A stretch of 41,310 nt of DNA from Acidimicrobiales bacterium. Its GTDB lineage: Bacteria > Actinomycetota > Acidimicrobiia > Acidimicrobiales > Poriferisodalaceae. The notes under the pieces are model-generated. The model was given only the letters and a program-made list of their open reading frames with translations, had not been told where the DNA came from and did no database searches. Below are positions 24,677 through 33,863 of this stretch, one piece after another. The DNA is taken from contig VYDH01000005.1 of assembly GCA_009843525.1 (NCBI GenBank), positions 1-41,310 of the forward strand. Reading direction: 5' to 3'. Position 1 is the first letter of the stretch; the number at the start of each line of letters is the position of its first letter. The position numbers and the translations under genes were made by a program.

Positions 24677-27147
24677 CCGTCACCGATGCATCTGCCGTCG
24701 ACATCTCACATCACGCTGACGCAGCGGACACTCCCGGAATGCGCGTGCAGAAGCGCGATGGTTCCATGCAGGCCGTCGATGTCAACAAGATCGTCCGCGC
24801 CGTCGAGCGCTGCGCCACCGAACTGGCCGGTGTCGATCCCATGCGGGTTGCGACGCGGACCATCTCTGGTCTTCATGACGGCGCCACCACCACCGAGCTC
24901 GACGAACTGTCGATTCGCACGGCCGCGGCGCTGATCTCTGAGGAACCGAACTACTCGAAGCTGGCCGCCCGCCTGCTGGCCACCTACATCGACAAGGAAG
25001 TCCGGAACCAGAACATTTACTCGTTCAGTCAGTCCATCTCCGAAGGCGGCGAGTGCGGACTCATCCATCCCGATGTGGTGGCATTCGTCGCTGCAAACGC
25101 CCGCAAGCTCAACGATGCGGTCATAGCGCAGCGCAACGGCGACTTCGAGTTCTTCGGGCTCCGCACCGTGTACGACCGTTACCTGCTGCGGCATCCGCAG
25201 CGCCGGACGGTCATCGAGAACCCGCAGTACTTCCTGCTGCGCGTTGCCTGCGGTCTGTCGCAGACAGCCGAAGAGGCCATCGCGTTCTACGAGCTCATCT
25301 CCAGCCTGCGCTACCTGCCGTCGTCGCCCACGTTGTTCAACTCGGGCACGGCCCACCCGCAGATGTCGTCGTGCTATCTGCTCGACAGCCCCACCGATTC
25401 GCTCGAGGGCATCTACGACCGCTATTCCGACATCGCCAAGCTGTCAAAGTTCGCTGGCGGCATCGGGGTGGGCTGGCACCGGGTGCGGTCGCGCGGCTCG
25501 CTGATCAGCGGCACCAACGGCCTGTCGAACGGCATCGTGCCGTGGCTCAAGACGCTCGACTCGTCGGTTGCGGCGGTGAACCAGGGCGGCCGGCGCAAGG
25601 GCGCTGCATGTGTGTATCTCGAGTCGTGGCACGCCGATATCGAGGAGTTCCTGGAGCTGAAGGACTCCACCGGCGACCATGCCCGGCGCACCCACAACCT
25701 GAACTTGGCGAACTGGGTGCCCGACGAGTTCATGCGCCGGGTCGAGAACGACTGGCAGTGGTCGTTGTTCGATCCCAAGCAGGTACCGCATCTCACCGAC
25801 CTGTACGGCGACGAGTTCACCGATGCGTACCGGGAAGCTGAAGCAGCCGGCTCGTACGAGCGGCAGGTATCAGCCCGCGAGCTGTACAGCCGCATGATGC
25901 GCACGCTTGCCCAGACCGGCAATGGCTGGATGACATTCAAGGACGCCTCGAACGCCAAGTCCAACCAGACCGGCGAGCCCGGCAACGTCATCCATCTGTC
26001 GAACCTGTGCACGGAAATCCTCGAGGTCACCAGCGACGCCGAGACGGCGGTCTGCAACCTCGGCTCGGTCAATCTCGCCAAGTTCGTGCGGGAGAGCCCA
26101 GATGGCGGCAGAACTGTCGACTACGACGCACTGGGAGAGGTCGTGCGCACCGCGGTGCCCTACTTGGACCGCGTCATCGACATCAACTACTACCCGACGC
26201 CCGAGGCCGCCCGATCGAACGAGCGCTGGCGTCCGGTCGGGCTCGGCGTCATGGGCCTGCAGGACGTGTTCTTCCAGCTCAATCTGGCCTTCGACTCGCC
26301 TGAGGCGGTCGAGATTGCCGCTCGGATCGCCGAAGAGATCTACTACTGGGCGGTCTGGTCGAGCTGCGAGCTGGCTCGTAAGCACGGGCCGCACGGGGCG
26401 TTCGGCGAGACGCGAGCCGCTGGGGGAGAGCTGCAGTTCGACCTCTGGGACATAGAGCCGTCCCAACCCCAGCGCTGGGCCGAGCTGCGCGAGCGGATCG
26501 GCCAGCACGGGTTGCGCAACTCGCTGCTGGTGGCAGTTGCGCCCACTGCCACCATCGCGTCCATCGCTGGCTGCTACGAGTGCATCGAGCCGCAGGTGTC
26601 GAACCTGTTCAAGCGAGAAACGCTGTCGGGCGAGTTCATGCAGATCAATCGATATCTGGTACGCGAACTGCAACAGCGTGGCCTGTGGAGCGAGGCCATG
26701 GCCAACAAGATCAAGATGGCCGAGGGTTCGGTGCAGGCCATCGCCGAGATACCCGATGACCTCCGCTCGGTGTATCGCACTGCGTGGGAGCTGCCCCAAC
26801 GGGCGCTCATCGATATGGCCGCCGCACGAGGCGCCTTCATCGACCAGAGCCAATCGCTGAACCTGTTCATGGAGAGCCCCAACATCGGGAAGCTTTCCTC
26901 CATGTACATGCACGCCTGGAAATCAGGCCTGAAGACCACCTACTACCTGCGTTCCCGTCCGGCTACCCGCATCAACCAGACCACGACTGACGGCGCATCG
27001 GGCAGCAATGGCGCCCAGCGCAATGCGGGCCGGCCCAACGGCGGCACTGCAACCGAGGCCACCGTTTCGACCATGCCCGACACAGCAGCCGCCGAGGCCG
27101 TGGCGTGCTCGCTGGAGAACCCCGAGACCTGCGAAGCCTGCGAATGA
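24673..27147 (+). CDS. nrdA: Class I ribonucleoside-diphosphate reductase, large subunit
   Basis: The catalytic alpha subunit (824 residues), which converts NDPs to dNDPs. An ATP-cone for overall activity control covers about residues 23-110 (MRVQKRDGSMQAVDVNKIV). The redox cysteines are C234 (SSCYLLD) and C461 (VCNLGS). The active-site triad is N444, C446 and E448 (NLCTE). The YY pair for radical transfer is in TTYYLRS, and a Cys-rich tail ends TCEACE. These reproduce the E. coli NrdA pattern (C225, C462, N437, C439, E441). The ATG at 24673 is chosen because upstream codons are Arg/Ser/His-rich and unlike the family. A short Ala/Gly/Asn-rich insert precedes the tail. nrdB follows 50 bases later. 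Confidence 0.96.
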   Translation: MTVTDASAVDISHHADAADTPGMRVQKRDGSMQAVDVNKIVRAVERCATELAGVDPMRVATRTISGLHDGATTTELDELSIRTAAALISEEPNYSKLAARLLATYIDKEVRNQNIYSFSQSISEGGECGLIHPDVVAFVAANARKLNDAVIAQRNGDFEFFGLRTVYDRYLLRHPQRRTVIENPQYFLLRVACGLSQTAEEAIAFYELISSLRYLPSSPTLFNSGTAHPQMSSCYLLDSPTDSLEGIYDRYSDIAKLSKFAGGIGVGWHRVRSRGSLISGTNGLSNGIVPWLKTLDSSVAAVNQGGRRKGAACVYLESWHADIEEFLELKDSTGDHARRTHNLNLANWVPDEFMRRVENDWQWSLFDPKQVPHLTDLYGDEFTDAYREAEAAGSYERQVSARELYSRMMRTLAQTGNGWMTFKDASNAKSNQTGEPGNVIHLSNLCTEILEVTSDAETAVCNLGSVNLAKFVRESPDGGRTVDYDALGEVVRTAVPYLDRVIDINYYPTPEAARSNERWRPVGLGVMGLQDVFFQLNLAFDSPEAVEIAARIAEEIYYWAVWSSCELARKHGPHGAFGETRAAGGELQFDLWDIEPSQPQRWAELRERIGQHGLRNSLLVAVAPTATIASIAGCYECIEPQVSNLFKRETLSGEFMQINRYLVRELQQRGLWSEAMANKIKMAEGSVQAIAEIPDDLRSVYRTAWELPQRALIDMAAARGAFIDQSQSLNLFMESPNIGKLSSMYMHAWKSGLKTTYYLRSRPATRINQTTTDGASGSNGAQRNAGRPNGGTATEATVSTMPDTAAAEAVACSLENPETCEACE

Positions 27148-27197
27148 GGCGTCGCGAGCTCATCGGCCGAACCACCTGACACAGACAGAGGATCCCC

Positions 27198-28295
27198 ATG
27201 GCACTCGTGCAGACAGCGCCCGAATTGGTGCCCGAGCCGCTTCCAGACGGCGAGTCGCAGACCAGCCCGGGCGCCGGTTCCGCTGCCCGCAGCGGCAACA
27301 TCCTGGACCCTGGCTTCGAGTTGACACTGCGCCCGATGAGGTACCCGCAGTTCTTCGACATGTACCGCGACGCCATCCGCAACACGTGGACGGTCGAGGA
27401 GATCGATTTCTCCGACGACATCGTCGACCTCAACCGCAAGCTGGCGCCGGCCGAGCGGCACCTCATCAACCGGCTCGTGGCGTTCTTCGCCACCGGCGAC
27501 TCGATCGTCGCCAACAACTTGGTGCTGAACCTCTACCAGCACATCAACAGCCCCGAAGCTCGCATGTACCTGAGCCGGCAGCTGTACGAGGAAGCGCTGC
27601 ACGTGCAGTTCTACCTGACGCTGCTGGATCACTACATCCCTGATCTCGACGAGCGAGCGGCGGCGTTCTCGGCCATCGAGAACATTCCCTCCATTGCCGC
27701 CAAGGCCGACTTCTGTTTCCGCTGGATGGACAGCGTGTGGTCGCTCGACCAGCTCTCCACCGCCGAGCACCGCAAGGCGTTCCTGCTGAATCTCATCTGC
27801 TTCGCGGCGTGCATCGAGGGGTTGTTCTTCTTCGCGGCGTTCGCCTACGTCTATTTCCTGCGGTCGAAGGGATTGCTGAACGGGCTGGCGGCCGGCACGA
27901 ACTGGGTGTTCCGTGACGAGTCGGCGCACATGAACTTCGCGTTCGAGGTGGTGCGGACGATCCGCTCAGAGGAGCCCGACCTGTTCGACCAGGATCTCGC
28001 CGATCGGATCCGCGAGATGATCGTCGAGGCGGTCGACGTCGAGACGCAGTTCGCGCGCGACGTGCTGTCAGGCGGCGTGGCGGGCATGTCCGTCGCCGAC
28101 ACCCGGTCCTACTTGGAGTTCGTGGCCGATCAACGGTTGGCTCAGCTCGGGCTGCCGAAGAACTTCGGCTCCAAGAACCCCTTCTCGTTCATGGAACTGC
28201 AGGACGTGCAGGAGCTCACCAACTTCTTCGAGCGCACCGTCGCCGCCTACCAAGTCGGCATCGAAGGCGAGGTCGCCTTCGACGAGGACTTCTAG
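27198..28295 (+). CDS. nrdB: Class I ribonucleoside-diphosphate reductase, small subunit
   Basis: The beta subunit (365 residues), which holds the di-metal centre and tyrosyl radical for NrdA. Metal ligands and radical Tyr align with E. coli R2: D101, E132, H135 and Y139 in the EEALHVQFY stretch keep the E115-H118-Y122 spacing, followed later by CIEGLFFF and DESAHMNF. The Tyr is present, so this is a normal tyrosyl-radical (aerobic) class Ia/b-like enzyme, not a Phe-type one. A Shine-Dalgarno (AGAGGA) precedes ATG 27198. The TAG stop shares CTAG with the stop of the convergent meaB gene. Confidence 0.95.
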   Translation: MALVQTAPELVPEPLPDGESQTSPGAGSAARSGNILDPGFELTLRPMRYPQFFDMYRDAIRNTWTVEEIDFSDDIVDLNRKLAPAERHLINRLVAFFATGDSIVANNLVLNLYQHINSPEARMYLSRQLYEEALHVQFYLTLLDHYIPDLDERAAAFSAIENIPSIAAKADFCFRWMDSVWSLDQLSTAEHRKAFLLNLICFAACIEGLFFFAAFAYVYFLRSKGLLNGLAAGTNWVFRDESAHMNFAFEVVRTIRSEEPDLFDQDLADRIREMIVEAVDVETQFARDVLSGGVAGMSVADTRSYLEFVADQRLAQLGLPKNFGSKNPFSFMELQDVQELTNFFERTVAAYQVGIEGEVAFDEDF

Positions 28296-29278
28296 GCGTC
28301 AGCCGACCCGTCGAAGGCTGCCATCAGCTGGTCCGCCGCAGCGGTCGGCGTCAGACGGTCGGCTCGCACTTCGTCTTCGAGATCGGCCAGCAGGTCTTGA
28401 GCACGCGTCGTCAGCCGTGCGCGCATGCGCTCGGTCAGCATGGCGCGCATCCAGCGCACCCGCTGGTCCGCCCGGCGGGCTGCCAGCTCGCCCGATGCCG
28501 ACATGAGCCGGCGGTGCTCGGCCACGTGGTCCCACAGCGTCTCGAGGCCGTCTGCGGTCAGACCTGAGCAGGTGATCACCGGGGGAGTCCAAGTCGGCGA
28601 CGCCGGCTTGGTCATGTGCAGCGCCAGCTGGTAGTCGCGTGCCGCGTTGGCGGCCCGCTCGACGTTGTCTCCGTCGGCCTTGTTGACCGCGATCAGGTCT
28701 GCGATCTCCAGGATGCCTTTCTTGATGCCTTGCAGGTCGTCGCCGGCGCCCGGCAGCATCAGCACCACAAAGAAATCCACCATGCTGGCCACGGCCGTCT
28801 CTGACTGACCGACGCCCACGGTCTCCACCAACACCACGTCGAAGCCTGCCGCCTCGAGCACACTGATGGTCTCGCGGGTCATCTGAGTGACCCCGCCGAG
28901 CTGGCCGGCTGTGGGCGAGGGCCGCACGAATGCCGCCGGGTCATTGGCCAGTGATGTCATGCGGGTCTTGTCGCCCAAGATGGAGCCGCCGTGCAGCGCC
29001 GACGTCGGGTCGACGGCCAGCACGGCCACCCGGTGACCCTGCCTCGTCAGCGCAGTGCCGAGCGTCTCGATGAGCGTGCTCTTGCCCACGCCGGGAACAC
29101 CGGTGATGCCCACTCGGTGCGCACCGCCGGTGTGCGGCAATAGCTCGGCGAGCAGTTCCTGGGCCGGTTCGGCATCTTCTGCCAGCCGGGACTCGACGAG
29201 TGTGATGGCCCGGCCGACGGCGGCGCGGTCGCAGGCGCGCACGCCGGCGGCAAGCTCAGCGACATTGACTTCAGCCAT
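28292..29278 (-). CDS. meaB: Methylmalonyl-CoA mutase-associated GTPase MeaB
   Basis: A 328-residue G3E GTPase that loads and protects the adenosylcobalamin cofactor of methylmalonyl-CoA mutase. G1 is GVPGVGKST, the next block has VDPTSALHGGSILGDKTRM, and VETVGVGQSE and NKAD follow; a C-terminal dimerisation helix region is present. The ATG at 29278 gives MAEVNVAEL, which fits family starts better than in-frame starts further upstream. It lies close to the mutase genes mutB and mutA on the same strand, as expected, separated from them only by a small membrane gene on the other strand. Confidence 0.94.
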   Translation of the reverse strand: MAEVNVAELAAGVRACDRAAVGRAITLVESRLAEDAEPAQELLAELLPHTGGAHRVGITGVPGVGKSTLIETLGTALTRQGHRVAVLAVDPTSALHGGSILGDKTRMTSLANDPAAFVRPSPTAGQLGGVTQMTRETISVLEAAGFDVVLVETVGVGQSETAVASMVDFFVVLMLPGAGDDLQGIKKGILEIADLIAVNKADGDNVERAANAARDYQLALHMTKPASPTWTPPVITCSGLTADGLETLWDHVAEHRRLMSASGELAARRADQRVRWMRAMLTERMRARLTTRAQDLLADLEDEVRADRLTPTAAADQLMAAFDGSADA

Positions 29279-29349
29279 CGGTAGCAAGGTACCGGGAGCC
29301 ACGGCGACGGCCTGCCTGCGCGGACCGGCACTTCGGGCACAATGTGCGG

Positions 29350-29904
29350 GTGGGATTGCTGAAGCGGATGCGCACGGGGGACCGTTCTCACCCCGCCGAG
29401 CAGTACCTGAACCAAGGCGACCACCTGCACGCACTCGTGCCGGCGCAGGGCGGGCTGCACCCTTTCTCGATGCTGGTGATCGGCGTGGCGGCGCTGGCCG
29501 GCATCGTGCTGACAGTGGATCTGCCGTGGGTGCAGGTCAGCCTGATCTCCACGACAGTCTTCGCGACAGCAGCAGTGCTGACCATGTCGCGTTACCGCCT
29601 GCTCGCACTGACCGATGCCGACATCGTGGTCATGCGCACCCGGGCGCTGAGACCGGCCAAGCCGGTCGAGCTGCTCGACCGCATCGAGCGCACAGCGCCG
29701 TTCGACATCCGCGGCTCGGCGTGGGGGCAAATCGTCATCGGCGACGAGAAGCTGTGGGTGCACCGCCGCTACCACGGCCACCTGGAAGAAGCCGATGCGC
29801 GGCTCGCGGCCGCGCCGCGCGGCATGCGAGCGGCGTCCAGCTCGGCGTACCGCGCCGCTCGGGCCAAGAAGAAGGTCCGCAACGTGGGACGTCGCCATCG
29901 CTGA
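29350..29904 (+). CDS. Small membrane protein with PH-like domain
   Basis: About 184 residues. After a polar start comes a hydrophobic pair of helices (FSMLVIGVAALAGIVLTV, then WVQVSLISTTVFATAAVLT). A cytoplasmic segment follows (YRLLALTDADIVVMRTRAL...IVIGDEKLWVHRRYHGHL) that resembles bacterial PH-like domains, and then a basic Arg/Lys-rich tail. Function is not known. A GTG at 29350 lies 6 bases after a CACAAT that could be a -10 box, suggesting a leaderless start; the in-frame GTG at 29344 is an alternative. It is divergent from meaB. Confidence 0.7.
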   Translation: MGLLKRMRTGDRSHPAEQYLNQGDHLHALVPAQGGLHPFSMLVIGVAALAGIVLTVDLPWVQVSLISTTVFATAAVLTMSRYRLLALTDADIVVMRTRALRPAKPVELLDRIERTAPFDIRGSAWGQIVIGDEKLWVHRRYHGHLEEADARLAAAPRGMRAASSSAYRAARAKKKVRNVGRRHR

Positions 29905-29925
29905 GCCGGCGGCCGTGGCAGGGCT

Positions 29926-32235
29926 CTAGCCAGCTCCTTCGAGCAGGTCGAGCATCTCGGCAGCGGCTTCGGCGATGACCGTTCCAGGCGGGTAGATCGC
30001 GGCGGCACCGGCCGTGCGCAGCGCGTCGAAGTCTTGGGTCGGGATGACGCCGCCGACGACGATCAGGATGTCGGGCCGGCCGAGTTCGCCAAGCGCTTCT
30101 TTCAGCTCCGGCACCAGCGTCAAGTGGCCCGCGGCGAGCGATGAGGCGCCGACGACGTGGACGTCGTTCTCGACGGCCTGGCGAGCTGTCTCGGCAGGTG
30201 TGCTGAACAGGGGGCCGATGTCGACGTCGAAGCCGAGGTCGGCGTAGGCGGTGGCCACCACTTTCTGGCCCCGGTCATGGCCGTCCTGGCCCATCTTCGC
30301 AATGAGGATGCGCGGCCGCCGCCCGGTCTGTTCGCCGAAAGCAGCAACCCGCTTGCGTACGGCATCGACGGCGGCCGCCATCGGACCGGTACTGCCGTCG
30401 CTTGCGTCGCCCGAACTGTCGCCAGCCATCTCGCTCCCGTACACGCCGCTGATCGTGCGTATCTGGGCAGTGTGCCGCCCGAAGGCGTCCTCCATCGCCG
30501 CGCTGATCTCCCCCACGGTGGCATGGCAGCGCGCCGCGTCGACGGATGCGGCCAGCAGGTTGCCCTCGCCGCTGCGGGCTACCTCGCGCAACGCGTCCAG
30601 CGAGCGTCGCACGACATCGGCGTCGCGGTCGGCTCGCAGACGGTCCAGCTTTGCAAGCTGGGCGCTTCGCACTTCGGCGTTGTCGACGCGCAGGATGTCG
30701 ACTTCATTGGACAGCTCAGACCTGTAGCGGTTGACCCCGACAACCGTGCGCTGCCCAGCCTCGATGCGAGCCTGGGTGCGGGCCGCCGCTTCTTCGATGC
30801 GCATCTTGGGGATGCCGGCCTCGATGGCGCGAGCCATGCCGCCGAGCTGTTCGATTTCGTCGATGTGGGCGGCAGCCCGCTGCGCCAGCTCGGCGGTGAG
30901 CCGCTCCACGTAGTAGCTCCCGCCCCAGGGGTCAATCACCCGGGTCGCGCCGGCTTCGTGCTGCAGGAACAGCTGCGTGTTGCGGGCGATGCGGGCGCTG
31001 AAGTCGCTCGGCAACGCCAACGCCTCATCGAAAGCGTTGGTGTGCAGGCTCTGGGTGTGGCCGTCGACGGCGGCCATGGCCTCGATGCAGGTGCGCACGA
31101 CGTTGTTGTACGGATCCTGGGCAGTGAGCGACCAGCCCGAGGTCTGGCAGTGGGTCCGCAACGACAGCGACCGTGGATTCTGGGGCTCGAAGCCGGCGAC
31201 CAGCTTGGCCCACAGCAGCCGGGCAGCCCGCAGCTTGGCCACCTCCATGAAGAAGTCCATGCCGATGCCCCAGAAGAAGCTCAGGCGCGGGGCGAAGTCG
31301 TCGATGCCCATGCCGGCGCCGATGCCGCAGCGCAGGTACTCCAGGCCGTCGGCCAGCGTGTAGCCCAGCTCGAGGTCGGCGGTGGCCCCGGCCTCCTGCA
31401 TGTGGTAGCCGGAGATGGATATCGAGTTGTAGCGAGGCATCTCGGCGGAGGTGAACTCGAAGATGTCGCTGATGATCCGCATGGAGGGCTGAGGCGGATA
31501 GATGTAGGTGTTGCGGACCATGAACTCCTTGAGGATGTCGTTCTGGATGGTCCCAGTGAGCTGGGCGGGAGCAACCCCCTGCTCCTCGGCGGCCACCACA
31601 TAGAGCGCCAGCACCGGCAGCACAGCGCCGTTCATGGTCATCGACACGCTCATGCGGTCGAGCGGGATGCCGTCGAACAGCGTGCGCATGTCCAGGATCG
31701 AATCGATAGCCACACCTGCCATGCCCACGTCTGAGCTCACCCTGGGATGGTCCGAGTCGTAGCCCCGGTGGGTCGCAAGGTCAAAAGCAACCGACAGGCC
31801 GCGCTGCCCCGCGGCCAGATTGCGCCGGTAGAACGCGTTGGAGTCTTCGGCGGTGGAGAATCCGGCGTACTGGCGGATCGTCCACGGCTGGTTGGTGTAC
31901 ATCGTCGGGTACGGGCCGCGCAGGTACGGGGCGAAGCCGGGGTAGCCGTCGAGGTATGTGCGCCTTCCGGGGACGTTCCCGCTGGCGCCTGGTTCGCCGT
32001 CGTACAGGTCGGCGACGTCCGCTGCGACGTACAGCGGCGCGATGTCGATGCCTTCGGGCGTGGTGCTGGGAGCCGGGGCGCGGCCGGTTTCGGAGGCGAA
32101 TCGCTCCGCCCACTCTGCTCTTGCCGACCTTTCAGGCAGTGGCGAAGATCCAGGGCCGCTCGCGCCGTTCGGGCCTCCGTGTGCCGGCCCGGTGTCATCA
32201 AGCTGGATGTTCGAGAAGTCCCCGATGACACTCAT
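29926..32235 (-). CDS. mutB: Methylmalonyl-CoA mutase, large B12-binding subunit
   Basis: The catalytic subunit (769 residues) of adenosylcobalamin-dependent methylmalonyl-CoA mutase, which interconverts (R)-methylmalonyl-CoA and succinyl-CoA. The TIM-barrel part has [43 protein letters not shown] and [21 protein letters not shown]. The C-terminal cobalamin-binding domain has the DxHxxG motif as [11 protein letters not shown]. The linker (around [14 protein letters not shown]) is longer than usual. It begins at ATG 32235, overlapping the mutA stop by ATGA. MeaB and the mutase genes form a propionate/odd-chain module. Confidence 0.96.
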   Translation of the reverse strand: MSVIGDFSNIQLDDTGPAHGGPNGASGPGSSPLPERSARAEWAERFASETGRAPAPSTTPEGIDIAPLYVAADVADLYDGEPGASGNVPGRRTYLDGYPGFAPYLRGPYPTMYTNQPWTIRQYAGFSTAEDSNAFYRRNLAAGQRGLSVAFDLATHRGYDSDHPRVSSDVGMAGVAIDSILDMRTLFDGIPLDRMSVSMTMNGAVLPVLALYVVAAEEQGVAPAQLTGTIQNDILKEFMVRNTYIYPPQPSMRIISDIFEFTSAEMPRYNSISISGYHMQEAGATADLELGYTLADGLEYLRCGIGAGMGIDDFAPRLSFFWGIGMDFFMEVAKLRAARLLWAKLVAGFEPQNPRSLSLRTHCQTSGWSLTAQDPYNNVVRTCIEAMAAVDGHTQSLHTNAFDEALALPSDFSARIARNTQLFLQHEAGATRVIDPWGGSYYVERLTAELAQRAAAHIDEIEQLGGMARAIEAGIPKMRIEEAAARTQARIEAGQRTVVGVNRYRSELSNEVDILRVDNAEVRSAQLAKLDRLRADRDADVVRRSLDALREVARSGEGNLLAASVDAARCHATVGEISAAMEDAFGRHTAQIRTISGVYGSEMAGDSSGDASDGSTGPMAAAVDAVRKRVAAFGEQTGRRPRILIAKMGQDGHDRGQKVVATAYADLGFDVDIGPLFSTPAETARQAVENDVHVVGASSLAAGHLTLVPELKEALGELGRPDILIVVGGVIPTQDFDALRTAGAAAIYPPGTVIAEAAAEMLDLLEGAG

Positions 32236-33800
32236 GACCCTGCATCTCCCGTCACAGCTTCGTCATTCGTCCCAGTCTCGTAGGGCGCTGCCCAGCGGTG
32301 CACGCCCAGCCCGACCGTAGGCGTGCCGGCCGGTTCGCCAGCGGAGACGCTCGCCCCCGAATCCTGCGCAGCCTGCGAGTCCACGAAGTCGGTGACGCCG
32401 ACGAGCACGTGCTGGCCCGCGGCGATCTGCTCGTCGCGCAGCGCTCGTTCGGCGGCGATCGATGCCTCCAGATCGCCGCTGGCCATCGCAGCGCATATTC
32501 CTCCGGCTGCTTCGATTTCCCCGAAGCGGTCCCAGGCTGCGTGCGCCAGCTTGCGCGTGAGGTCTTCGAGGTACCAGCTTCCCCCGGCGGGATCGATGAC
32601 CGATCCGATGCGGCTCTCGTGGCGAAGGATCAGCTGTGTGTTGGCGGCGACGCGCCACCCCAGGCTGCTCGATGCCTGACCGGCGCTGACGGCGTCAAAG
32701 GGGCGGACTGTGATGGCGTCGACGCCGCCGTTCGCAGCGCCGAATGTCGCCGTGGTGGCGCGCAGCATGTTCACCCACGGGTCAACAGCGCTCAGCATGG
32801 CCGTCGCGGTGACGGCGTGGAGCCACATCGGCGGCGCCTCGCCGCTGGCACCGTCGACCCCGCAGGTGCCCAGCACCTGGGTCCAGCACATCCGCAGCGC
32901 CCGGCACTTGGCGGTGACCAGGAAAGCGTCGGGTCCTGCGGACAGCGTGAAGCCCAGCAGACGGGCAGCCGCATCCGCATTGAAGCCCGGCCCGTCGGCG
33001 TCGTCGCAGAGTGCCCGCAGCCACGCCACCCCGGTCGCGAGCATCGCAGCCAGCTCGGTGGCGTCGCTCGCGCCGGCATCGGTGAAGACCGATCCGTCAG
33101 CCTCCAGCGGCACCGCCCCAGGCGAGCGCTGCGCAATCTCGGCGGCGCTGCGTGCTGCGCTGCACATGGAGGAGTCGAGCGTGGCGCAGTCACCCGGATT
33201 GGCCCAGTGCCAACCGCTTGCGGCCGCCGCGATCGGGTCGAGACCCAGCCACGAGCGCAGGTCTGCGAGCTCCACACCGTGACGGTCGAAGACATCCAGC
33301 AGTGCCGCGGCGTGTACGGGCGATGCGCCGGACTGCAAGTGGATCGGCACGCCGGCGCCGGCCGCATCGCCGATGCCTGCCGCGAGTGCGACGGCATCAC
33401 CGTCGGCGTCCCAGCCCCGGGCGACCGTAACGGCATCCACGCCCGATGTCGTGTCCACGGCGACGGCATCGGGCGTGCCCGCGAGTCGTACGTCGTGGAT
33501 CTGGCGCACCTCCCAGCCCAGTGCGCCGCTTGCGGCGGCGGCGCCTCGGGTGAACGGTGCACTGCCGGGCAAGCCTGACGGATCTGCCTCGGTGCCGTGG
33601 CGATGCGCGGTGTACAGCGGGGCGGTCTCGATGCCGTCGAGCAGCGTTGAGTGGAGCGACGACAGCGGCTCGCCCCGCAGCGCGCCTTCGGCCGCGGCCT
33701 CCCAGTCGCTCTCGGAGACATCCGCGAAGCCAGGATCGCTGAGCGCGGTGTCGTGCTGCGATGGGGACGTCTCGGCCACGGTCCGCAGGGTAGCGGTCAC
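32232..33800 (-). CDS. mutA: Methylmalonyl-CoA mutase, small subunit
   Basis: A 522-residue beta-type subunit that pairs with MutB but lacks the C-terminal B12 domain. The barrel-like region contains [58 protein letters not shown] and [17 protein letters not shown], the family pattern. It starts at GTG 33800. No adjacent riboswitch is seen in the 63 bases between it and leuS. The subunit is structural and degenerate in catalysis in characterised homologues. Confidence 0.93.
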   Translation of the reverse strand: MTATLRTVAETSPSQHDTALSDPGFADVSESDWEAAAEGALRGEPLSSLHSTLLDGIETAPLYTAHRHGTEADPSGLPGSAPFTRGAAAASGALGWEVRQIHDVRLAGTPDAVAVDTTSGVDAVTVARGWDADGDAVALAAGIGDAAGAGVPIHLQSGASPVHAAALLDVFDRHGVELADLRSWLGLDPIAAAASGWHWANPGDCATLDSSMCSAARSAAEIAQRSPGAVPLEADGSVFTDAGASDATELAAMLATGVAWLRALCDDADGPGFNADAAARLLGFTLSAGPDAFLVTAKCRALRMCWTQVLGTCGVDGASGEAPPMWLHAVTATAMLSAVDPWVNMLRATTATFGAANGGVDAITVRPFDAVSAGQASSSLGWRVAANTQLILRHESRIGSVIDPAGGSWYLEDLTRKLAHAAWDRFGEIEAAGGICAAMASGDLEASIAAERALRDEQIAAGQHVLVGVTDFVDSQAAQDSGASVSAGEPAGTPTVGLGVHRWAAPYETGTNDEAVTGDAGS

Positions 33801-33863
33801 CTTCCGGACGGGAATGTGGCTCTCTCTTAGTGATTTGCGGGTGACCGTGGCATCCTTTCCCGC

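Noticed and set aside
28292..28295. Shared CTAG of the nrdB and meaB stops as a regulatory feature
   Set aside because: Convergent genes sharing a stop palindrome is a compact-genome coincidence with no further signal.
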